Assembly (NCBI RefSeq): GCF_000165795.1
Contig: NZ_CM001022.1
Location: forward strand, 2,203,812 to 2,267,811
DNA from: Aminomonas paucivorans DSM 12260
Lineage (GTDB): Bacteria > Synergistota > Synergistia > Synergistales > Synergistaceae
Direction of reading: 5' to 3'
DNA: 64,000 bases
How positions within the stretch are numbered: position 1 is the stretch's first letter; each line of letters begins with the position of its first letter. A model generated the notes under the pieces. It worked only from the letters and a program-made list of their open reading frames with translations. It was not told the DNA's origin and did not search any database. Of the stretch, positions 58,227 to 64,000 are shown in pieces. Both the position numbers and the translations under genes were made by a program.

Positions 58227-58400
58227 ATGGCCAAGGCCGTAGTGGATAAGGATACCTGCGTGGGCTGCGAGGCCTGCGTGGGCGTGTGCCCCACCAGCGC
58301 CATCAGCATGGAGGACGGGAAGGCTCAGGTGAACGCCGACACCTGTGTGGAGTGCGGCGCCTGCGTCGCCACCTGCCCCGTGAGCGCCATTTCCCAGTAG
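58227..58400 (+). CDS. 2[4Fe-4S] ferredoxin
   Basis: A 57-aa clostridial-type ferredoxin, not longer than needed for its two clusters. Cysteine motifs are CVGCEACVGVCP and CVECGACVATCP, each C-x2-C-x2-C-x3-C, with the typical symmetric TSAISMEDG/VSAISQ segments. GAAGGAGGAG precedes the ATG at 58227. With its own promoter and terminator it is a monocistronic unit. It is the likely electron acceptor of the indolepyruvate oxidoreductase in this organism. Confidence 0.96.
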   Translation: MAKAVVDKDTCVGCEACVGVCPTSAISMEDGKAQVNADTCVECGACVATCPVSAISQ

Positions 58401-58423
58401 AGCCGCCCCTTTTTCGCTTTCCC

Positions 58424-58460
58424 GCAGGCCGGGCCTTGGGTCCGGCCTGCTCTCGTTTCG
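58424..58460 (+). terminator. Intrinsic terminator of the ferredoxin gene
   Basis: GCAGGCCGG (58424-58432) pairs with CCGGCCTGC (58442-58450), followed by TCTCGTTTCG. Confidence 0.72.
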
Positions 58461-58472
58461 GGAGGGATTCCC

Positions 58473-59648
58473 ATGGACCCGATCCGTTCCGCCCTGGAAC
58501 TGGCCCGGACCCTGTCCCGCCTGGGGCACCCCGCCGTCCTGGTGGGAGGCGCCGTGCGGGATCTGCTGCTGGGAAGGACACCCCACGACGGGGACCTGGC
58601 CACGGCGGCCCCTCCGGAGGCGTTGGAAGCCCTCTTCCCCTCCCTCCGTCGCCTGGACCGCCCGGGAGGCACCACCTTCCTCCTCCCCGGCCCCGAGGGG
58701 CTCCTCCACGAGACCGTCTCCACCTTCCCCGGAACCCTGCAGGACGACCTGGCCCGGCGGGACCTCACGGTCAACGCCCTGGCCCTGGACCCCCGTGGAC
58801 TTCTCCTGGACCCCACGGGGGGGCGGGAGGACCTGCTGGCTGGACGGCTTCGCTTCACCGGCGAGGGCGCGGACCGCCTCCGGGAGGACCCCCTTCGGGC
58901 CCTGCGCCTGGCGCGCTTCGCCGCCCAGATGCCCGGCTTCGCCCCCACCCCCGACGCCGTCCGCTGCTGCCGAGAGTTTGCCTTCCCCTTGGGGACCCTG
59001 CCCCCGGGCCGCAGGGGAGGAGAACTCTGGAGGGCCCTGGGGACGGACCCCGCCCGGTTCCTTCGCTGGGTCCGCCTGCTGGGGCTTCGGGACCCCTTTC
59101 CGGAGCTGCCCCCCCTCCCCGCCTCGGCTCCCCCGTTTCTGCGCCGAACCTGCGCCCGCACCTCCGACCCGGTGGCCCGGGCCGCCGCCCTGCTGGAAAC
59201 CCTGCCGCCCCAGGATCCCCCCGCCCCTGCGGAAACTCTCCTCTCCCTGGGGTGGCCCCGGGGAGCCCTGCGAGACCTCCTGGCGCTTCTCTCCCTTCCT
59301 CGGGACGGGGAGATTCCGGACACCCCGGCGGCGCGACGCCCCCTGAGGCAGGCCTCGCCGGAGAACCTCCGACGCTGGCTTCTCCTGGACTCCCTCCGGG
59401 ACGCCGCACCCTCCCCGAACCGCCGGGCACTGCGGGAAGCGGCGCTCCGTCGCCTGGCCCTGCCTTCCCGCCCTTCCCTCTCCCCGAAGCTGGCGGCCCA
59501 CCTGGAGGCCCTTCCCCCGGACCTCCGGAAAGAGGCCGGAGAGGCCGCCCAGGACCGGGCCTTCCTGGAGCCGGGCATGGGCTTCGAAGAAGCGCTGGTG
59601 CATCAGCTTCGGGCCCTGTCGCCCCCCCGCGTCGATGCGATGGGATGA
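58473..59648 (+). CDS. cca: tRNA CCA-adding enzyme / poly(A) polymerase-family nucleotidyltransferase
   Basis: A 391-aa class II nucleotidyltransferase. The active-site region reads AVLVGGAVRDLLLGRTPHDGD with the metal-binding DGD near residue 40, and the RRDLTVNALALDP base-recognition motif is near residue 95. An EDPLRALRLARFAAQ neck motif sits near 137. The C-terminal half is Pro/Leu/Arg-rich and divergent. CCA addition to tRNA 3' ends is the best guess; a polyadenylating or A-adding-only role cannot be excluded. CGGGAGGG precedes the ATG. Confidence 0.86.
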   Translation: MDPIRSALELARTLSRLGHPAVLVGGAVRDLLLGRTPHDGDLATAAPPEALEALFPSLRRLDRPGGTTFLLPGPEGLLHETVSTFPGTLQDDLARRDLTVNALALDPRGLLLDPTGGREDLLAGRLRFTGEGADRLREDPLRALRLARFAAQMPGFAPTPDAVRCCREFAFPLGTLPPGRRGGELWRALGTDPARFLRWVRLLGLRDPFPELPPLPASAPPFLRRTCARTSDPVARAAALLETLPPQDPPAPAETLLSLGWPRGALRDLLALLSLPRDGEIPDTPAARRPLRQASPENLRRWLLLDSLRDAAPSPNRRALREAALRRLALPSRPSLSPKLAAHLEALPPDLRKEAGEAAQDRAFLEPGMGFEEALVHQLRALSPPRVDAMG

Positions 59649-59744
59649 TACAATGGCCCCACGATAGGGACCCTCCCGATCCGGGAGCGGGAAGCCATCG
59701 AAAGCCCCGTAGGGGGCGTGAATCCACAGGGAGGGATGGACCGC

Positions 59745-60689
59745 ATGGTTCCAGGGAAGGATCGGAAGGGGCTTCGGGGACGCTTCCTCGTCGCGGCGAT
59801 GACGCTGGCGCTGTTGGTCGTGGCCGTCGGGGCGGAGGCCAAGCCCCGGGTGGCGGTACTGGATTTTCAGGACAATTCCGGGTCCGGGGCCCCCGCCAAG
59901 GCCATCACGGACATGATGACCACGGAACTCTTCAACACGGGGATGTTCACGGTGGTGGAGCGAAGCCGCATGGACGCCCTGGCGACGGAGCAGCGCCTGG
60001 CGGGCCAGGGCCTGGCGGACAGCACCACGGCGGTGCAGATGGGCAAGGTGCTGGGGGTGGACTACCTCCTCACCGGCTCCGTCACCCAGTACAAGTACGA
60101 GGCCTCCGGCGGCGTGATCCCCCTGCCCTTCGGGAACTTCAGCGGCGTGGCGGTGGGCTCCGAGACCGCCTACGTCACCCTGGACGTGAGGATGATCAAC
60201 GCCCAGACCGGGGAGGTGCTCCTCACCGCCAAGGAGGAAGGGGCGGCGAACCAGAGCCAGGGAGGCCTGGCCTACGACTGGGCGGTCTTCGGCACCGGCA
60301 AGGCCGGGGGCATCCTGGGACAGGCCACCTACAAGGCGGTCACCAAAGTGGTGACCAAGCTCAAGACCCAGACCGCCATGCGGGGAGGCGGGGACGTGTA
60401 CAACGTCCTGGCCGAGGCGGCCAAGACCGTCACCCTGGACGCGGGGGCGGTGAACGCGGGAGCCCAGGTGGGACAGCTCTACCTGGTCTACGCGGAGGGC
60501 AAGGCCGTGCTGGGCATCAAGGGGGAGATCCTGGACGTGGAGAAGATCACCCTCGCCCTGGTGAAGCTCACGGACGTGCAGCCCAAGTACTCCCGGGGGG
60601 AGATCGTCAAGGGAGTGGACGTGCGCCGGGGAGACAAGGCGGTTCCCTTCCACGGGGACCCGGAGACGGTGAAGATCGGCATCCGCTGA
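59745..60689 (+). CDS. CsgG-family secreted protein
   Basis: A 314-aa exported protein with a signal peptide (LVAAMTLALLVVAVGAEA) followed by a CsgG/HfaB-type domain. That domain carries KPRVAVLDFQDNSGSG, TELFNTGMFTVVERSRMDAL, GKVLGVDYLLTGSVTQY and TAYVTLDVRMINAQTGEVLL. The C-terminal 90 residues carry an SH3-like QVGQLYLVYAEGK segment. There is no lipobox Cys, unlike true CsgG, so it is probably periplasmic. The ATG at 59745 was preferred (GGAGGG nine bases upstream); an in-frame GTG at 59718 is an alternative. No curli genes are nearby. Confidence 0.85.
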   Translation: MVPGKDRKGLRGRFLVAAMTLALLVVAVGAEAKPRVAVLDFQDNSGSGAPAKAITDMMTTELFNTGMFTVVERSRMDALATEQRLAGQGLADSTTAVQMGKVLGVDYLLTGSVTQYKYEASGGVIPLPFGNFSGVAVGSETAYVTLDVRMINAQTGEVLLTAKEEGAANQSQGGLAYDWAVFGTGKAGGILGQATYKAVTKVVTKLKTQTAMRGGGDVYNVLAEAAKTVTLDAGAVNAGAQVGQLYLVYAEGKAVLGIKGEILDVEKITLALVKLTDVQPKYSRGEIVKGVDVRRGDKAVPFHGDPETVKIGIR

Positions 60690-60708
60690 TCCGAAGGAGG
60701 CTCGTCCC

Positions 60709-61554
60709 ATGAACGGTTCCACCAAGCGCGCTCTGGGCGTCCTGGCCCTCCTGGGAGCCCTCCTGACCCTGGCCGGGGCCGCCTCGGCGGCTCCCCTGCC
60801 TCCCCACAAGCGCATCGCCGTGGTGATCTTCGAGCAGGCCAGCGGGTTCTTCCGCCAGGGCCTGGGGGTAGGGGCGGCGGAGACCCTCATCACCCAGACC
60901 CTCATCGGCAACGGCTACCCGGTGGTCAACGCCGCCCAGGTGGAGAAGATCAAGAAGGACAAGCGGGCGGAGCTGCTGGCCCAGGGGAACAAGAAGGCCA
61001 TCAGGGAGCTGGGGAAGATCTACGACGTGAAGATTTTCCTGGTGGGCCGGGCCACCCTGGCGGAGCCCATGAAGAACGACTTCGGCACCTACACGGGCAC
61101 CGCCACCGTGGCGGTGCAGGCCTACTCCACCTCCGACGCCAAGTACCTGTTCAGCGACATGGCCTCGGGGAAGGAGCTGGGGGGCACCCCGGACGAATCG
61201 TCCCAGAAGGCCATCGAGGCGGCGTCCCGCATCATCGCCGCCAACCTCCTGGCGGGAGAAGGCAAGGCCGGGGGCGTCTCCGGCGGCGGGGCGGCCCCCG
61301 CCACGGCTCAGGAGGTGCAGATCCTCATCACCGACGTGACCAGCTTCCAGACCGTCAACGCGGTGCTGGAGGCGGCGCAGCACCTGGCGGGAGCCCGGGG
61401 GGCGGCGGTGACCTCCTACGCCGGGGGGGTGGCCACCCTCTCGGTGCAGTACATCGGCACCCCCAAGGACCTGATGGCGGGGCTCTCCCGCCAGGGCCTG
61501 CCGGTGCGCTTCACCGGCGTCTCGGGCAACAAGATCAGCGCCACGGGGCTGTAG
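60709..61554 (+). CDS. Secreted protein of unknown function paired with the CsgG-like gene
   Basis: A 281-aa exported protein (signal peptide MNGSTKRALGVLALLGALLT, cleavage near ASA). An N-terminal a/b domain (KRIAVVIFEQASGFFRQGLGV, YDVKIFLVGRATLAEP) is related in style to FlgT/CsgG-like TolB-N-like folds. A Gly/Ala linker (GGVSGGGAAPATA) follows, then a C-terminal domain (VQILITDVTSFQTVNAVL) that looks like a secretin/FlgT-type a/b repeat. It is 19 bases after the CsgG-family gene with GAAGGAGG as ribosome site. An envelope complex with that protein is likely; no function is claimed. Confidence 0.75.
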   Translation: MNGSTKRALGVLALLGALLTLAGAASAAPLPPHKRIAVVIFEQASGFFRQGLGVGAAETLITQTLIGNGYPVVNAAQVEKIKKDKRAELLAQGNKKAIRELGKIYDVKIFLVGRATLAEPMKNDFGTYTGTATVAVQAYSTSDAKYLFSDMASGKELGGTPDESSQKAIEAASRIIAANLLAGEGKAGGVSGGGAAPATAQEVQILITDVTSFQTVNAVLEAAQHLAGARGAAVTSYAGGVATLSVQYIGTPKDLMAGLSRQGLPVRFTGVSGNKISATGL

Positions 61555-61580
61555 GGCTCAGAACAACCGGCAAACGGCCA

Positions 61581-61620
61581 GAGGCGGGCGGGGAATCTCC
61601 CCGCCCGCCTCGCCCTTTTC
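61581..61620 (+). terminator. Intrinsic terminator after the CsgG pair
   Basis: GAGGCGGGCGGGGA (61581-61594) pairs perfectly with 61598-61611 around ATC, followed by GCCCTTTTC. It lies between convergent units. Confidence 0.88.
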
Positions 61621-61639
61621 TCTCGCGGCCTTTCTCCCC

Positions 61640-62605
61640 TCACCCCCGCCTTCGCTTGGCCATGAGGGCGTAGGCGGACACGGAAACCAGGATGACCAGG
61701 CCGTGGACCAGGCGGGTCCAGAAGCCCACGAGGCCCGCGGTGACGATGCCCGCCTCGATGATGCCGATGAGGATGGCCCCCACGAAGGAGCCGTAGATCG
61801 TCCCCTCCCCCCCGTAGGCGGAAGTGCCCCCCACGAAGACCCCTGCGAAGACCAGGAGCATGTATCCCTCCCCCTGGGTGGGCCACCAGTTGTTCAGCTC
61901 CAGGGTGGCCAGAAGCCCCGCGAAGGCCGCCAAAAGCCCCATGAGGGTGAAGGCCCCCACCCGGACCCGATCCACCGGGATGCCCAGGGAGGACGCGGCC
62001 CGGGGGTTGTCCCCGATGAAGAGGAGGGCGTCCCCGAAGGGGTGCCGGTGGAGCAGCAGGGCCAGCCCCACCCCCAGGGCCAGGGCCCAGAGGGATTGGG
62101 CGGGGATCTCCCAGGGTCCCAGACGCCCCACCAGGAGGGTGTGCAACCCCTGGCCCCGGAGAGCGTCCAGGGGGATGGCCAGGCCGTCTGCCAGCAGGAG
62201 GATCAGGCCCCGCCAGAAGAACTGGGTCCCGATGGTGGCGATGATGGAGGGGACCCCCACCTTCACCGTCAGGAGGCCGTTGAGAAAACCCATGGCGGCC
62301 CCCGCAAGGAGCGCCGCTCCCAGGGCCGCCGCCGGGGACCACCCCGCCTGGGCGTGGAGAAAGGCGAAGACGTAGGCCGCCGCTGCGGAGACGGAAGGGA
62401 AGCTCAGGTCCATCTCCCCCAGCACCACCAGAAGGGTCATGCCCAGGGTGAGCACCAGGGTGACGGGGATGGTGGAGAGGAAGGAGTTGTAGATGCGCCC
62501 GTCCAGGAAGGCCTCGGGGCTCGCCAGGACGAAGACGCCCCACACCCCCGCCAGGGCCAGGGTCACCAGGAGCTGGCGCCGGAAGCGTCCCAGGAGGAGG
62601 TCCAT
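61640..62605 (-). CDS. Sugar-type ABC transporter permease (RbsC/XylH family)
   Basis: A 321-aa inner-membrane permease with about nine hydrophobic segments. Features of the ribose/simple-sugar permease family include TLGMTLLVVLGEMDLSFPSV near residue 58, GFLNGLLTVKVGVPSIIATIG near 108 and FIGDNPRAASSLGIPVDRVR near 195. The ATG at 62603-62605 shares its A with the TGA of the ATPase gene, so the pair is coupled. Substrate may be a sugar, autoinducer or nucleoside. Confidence 0.9.
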   Translation of the reverse strand: MDLLLGRFRRQLLVTLALAGVWGVFVLASPEAFLDGRIYNSFLSTIPVTLVLTLGMTLLVVLGEMDLSFPSVSAAAAYVFAFLHAQAGWSPAAALGAALLAGAAMGFLNGLLTVKVGVPSIIATIGTQFFWRGLILLLADGLAIPLDALRGQGLHTLLVGRLGPWEIPAQSLWALALGVGLALLLHRHPFGDALLFIGDNPRAASSLGIPVDRVRVGAFTLMGLLAAFAGLLATLELNNWWPTQGEGYMLLVFAGVFVGGTSAYGGEGTIYGSFVGAILIGIIEAGIVTAGLVGFWTRLVHGLVILVSVSAYALMAKRRRG

Positions 62606-63360
62606 CACGCCCCTCCTCGGGAGCCCAGGAGGAGCCGGTCCGCCAGGGCCGAAAGGCTCGTCCGGGAACGCTCCAGCACCTCCGCCACCCGCCCCCGCTC
62701 CAGGAGGGCGAACCGGTCCGCCACCCGGTGGACGTGGTGCAGCTCGTGGCTCACCAGGAGACAGGAATGCCCCTCCTCCCGCAGGCGCTCCACGAAGGAG
62801 AGGACCTGCTCCGCCTCCCCCGCCCCCAGGGCGGTGGTGGGCTCGTCCAGCACCAGGATGGGGGCCCGGAAGTACAGGGCCCGGGCGATGGCCAGGCCCT
62901 GCCTCTCCCCCCCGGAGAGGGTGGCGGCCCGGGCGTCGGGGTGCATCCCCGCCCCTTTCAACCCGATCACGTCGGACAGGAGACGCTTCGTCTCCTCCCG
63001 CTCCCGCCTGGCGTCGATGAACCCCAGGGAGTTCTTCAGGTGGCGGCCCACGAAGACGTTTCTCCAAAGGGGCTGCTTCTCCCCGATGGAGCGCTCCTGG
63101 TGGACCGTCTCCACCCCCCGAAGTCGGGCCGAGGCCACGTCGTGGCGCCTCCAGTCCACCGGCTGCCCCTGGATCTCCAGGACGCCCCCGTCGGCGGGGT
63201 GCACCCCCGAGAGGATCTTCACCAGGGTGGACTTTCCCGCCCCGTTGTCCCCCAGAAGCGCCAGGACCTCTCCCCGGCGCAGGTCCAGGTCCACCCCCTC
63301 CAGGGCCCGCACGGGGCCGAAGGACTTGGTGATTCCCCTCATCCGGACTGCGGTCTCCAT
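62605..63360 (-). CDS. Sugar-type ABC transporter ATP-binding protein (single domain)
   Basis: A 251-aa ATPase of the RbsA/FrcA group but with a single nucleotide-binding domain. Motifs: Walker A LLGDNGAGKSTL near residue 36, signature LSGGERQGLAIARALY near 150, Walker B ILVLDEPTTALG near 170 and switch SHELHHV. GGAGGGGG precedes the ATG at 63358-63360. A terminator-like hairpin separates it from the binding-protein gene upstream. Confidence 0.9.
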   Translation of the reverse strand: METAVRMRGITKSFGPVRALEGVDLDLRRGEVLALLGDNGAGKSTLVKILSGVHPADGGVLEIQGQPVDWRRHDVASARLRGVETVHQERSIGEKQPLWRNVFVGRHLKNSLGFIDARREREETKRLLSDVIGLKGAGMHPDARAATLSGGERQGLAIARALYFRAPILVLDEPTTALGAGEAEQVLSFVERLREEGHSCLLVSHELHHVHRVADRFALLERGRVAEVLERSRTSLSALADRLLLGSRGGA

Positions 63361-63392
63361 GGTCTTCCCCCTCCGTGGTGGGGCTGCGCCCC

Positions 63393-63423
63393 AAAAAGGG
63401 CGGGAGGAAGGATCCCCCCGCCC
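63393..63423 (-). terminator. Intra-operon terminator between the binding-protein and ATPase genes
   Basis: On the minus strand GGGCGGG (63417-63423) pairs with CCCGCCC (63398-63404), with an extra inner GGA/TCC pairing, and is followed by five T residues (63393-63397). Partial termination here would give more binding protein than transporter. Confidence 0.72.
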
Positions 63424-63454
63424 TCGCTTCGTCTCTTTCGTTGTGAGGCCGTCC

Positions 63455-64000
63455 CTACCGGATGCCCTTCTTGGCCAGGGGCGCCACGGCGGCGATGTTC
63501 TCCTGGGAGACGTAGCCCCCGCCGGTGTCCACGGTGAGGCCGCCGAAGCCGTACTTGGCGGTCTGCACGATCTGGAGCACCCCGAGGTAGCCCATGAGGT
63601 AGGGCTGGGCCTCCGAGACCAGGTTCAGGTAGCCGCTCTCGATGGACGCCGCCGTGGCGGGGTTGAGGCTGAAGCCCGTGGCGTACACCTGCCCCGGCTT
63701 GAGCTTCGCCGCCCGGAGGAAGTTCTGCATCTGCCCCGTGAGGGCTCCGTGGTCCACCACGATGAGCTTGCAGTCCTTGTTCGCCGCCAGGTAGCCCGTC
63801 AGCACCGGGGCCCCCAGGGAGGCGTCCTTGTTGATTTCGTCGGAGATCTCCAGATAGTCCACCTTGAGCCCCGCCTTCTTGAAGACCTCCAGCATGGCCC
63901 GGGCTCGCCGTCCCCGGCTCTCCAGCCTCTTGAGACCCCAGACGAAGGCCTTGTCCCCGGGTTTGAAGGCCTTGCGGCGCAGGATCTCCTTGGCCATGTC
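63455..64000 (-). CDS. Periplasmic sugar-type substrate-binding protein, C-terminal part (incomplete)
   Basis: The last 181 codons of a solute-binding protein that continues past the right edge. It shows the second lobe of a type I periplasmic binding fold: FKPGDKAFVWGLKRLESRG, ARAMLEVFKKAGLKVDYLE, DCKLIVVDHGALTGQMQNF and KPGQVYATGFSLNPATA. The C-terminus AQPYLMGYLGVLQIVQ is typical of simple-sugar binders. The frame is open to base 64000, so the Met seen near the edge is internal. It supplies substrate to the permease and ATPase downstream. Confidence 0.88.
   Translation of the reverse strand, partial: DMAKEILRRKAFKPGDKAFVWGLKRLESRGRRARAMLEVFKKAGLKVDYLEISDEINKDASLGAPVLTGYLAANKDCKLIVVDHGALTGQMQNFLRAAKLKPGQVYATGFSLNPATAASIESGYLNLVSEAQPYLMGYLGVLQIVQTAKYGFGGLTVDTGGGYVSQENIAAVAPLAKKGIR

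Overview
The window looks like chromosomal DNA of a G+C-rich, amino-acid- and purine-fermenting anaerobe. A Synergistota member of the Aminomonas type is my best guess, inferred from gene content rather than any marker gene. Supporting content: an indolepyruvate:ferredoxin oxidoreductase operon with phosphate butyryltransferase and butyrate kinase, several Na+-coupled amino-acid carriers (NSS, AGCS), NhaC, a 2[4Fe-4S] ferredoxin, FdrA/DUF1116/DUF2877 proteins, and no respiratory genes. Genes are tightly packed, often overlapping by 1-8 bases, with strong AGGAGG-type ribosome sites and several TTG/GTG starts.

Region 1 (1-15.4 kb) is a minus-strand purine/pyrimidine degradation cluster read away from a divergent PucR-family regulator (13876-15438). 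In transcription order it has a nitrilase-fold amidohydrolase, a family III CoA-transferase, DUF2877, FdrA, a 58-aa FdrA-associated protein, DUF1116, a cyclase-family metal hydrolase, a strong terminator, a three-subunit molybdenum hydroxylase (xanthine dehydrogenase type), cytosine permease, cytosine deaminase, and an NCS2 xanthine/uracil permease cut by the window edge. FdrA/DUF1116/DUF2877 relatives form oxamate carbamoyltransferase in E. coli, so carbamoyl transfer from a ureido intermediate is the likely theme.

Region 2 (15.4-33 kb) is mixed: an MFS (UMF1-type) carrier, an L,D-transpeptidase, an ABC-F ATPase, then a Gtr-like surface glycosylation module (SMR-type small carrier, two GT2 enzymes, two polytopic GT-C-like proteins). 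The last of these is strikingly A+T-rich and probably acquired. DUF1576 with a small partner, a CobD/HisC-like aminotransferase, a DMT exporter, a cold-shock gene, a YqjD/YqjE-like envelope trio, MutY and a nitroreductase follow.

Region 3 (33-45 kb) holds NhaC, an ECF nickel/cobalt importer behind a NikR-like operator, an NSS amino-acid carrier, a thiazoline-carboxylate-hydrolase-like gene, an orphan 49-aa gene with its own promoter and terminator, and the buk-ptb-iorA-iorB operon. The last converts amino-acid-derived 2-oxoacids to acyl-CoA, acyl phosphate and acid plus ATP.

Region 4 (45-64 kb) carries signalling genes (a giant HisKA-REC-HPt-REC-GGDEF protein, an HDOD protein, a periplasmic-sensing diguanylate cyclase), an Ntn-hydrolase, a secreted phosphoesterase, RsmG, a flavin oxidoreductase with an operator-like dyad inside its promoter, and an alanine/glycine symporter. 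That symporter has an approximately 400-nt leader containing an imperfect 132-nt tandem duplication. A ferredoxin, a CCA-type nucleotidyltransferase, a CsgG-family secreted pair and a sugar-type ABC importer (incomplete at the right edge) follow. No tRNA, rRNA, insertion sequence or CRISPR array was seen.
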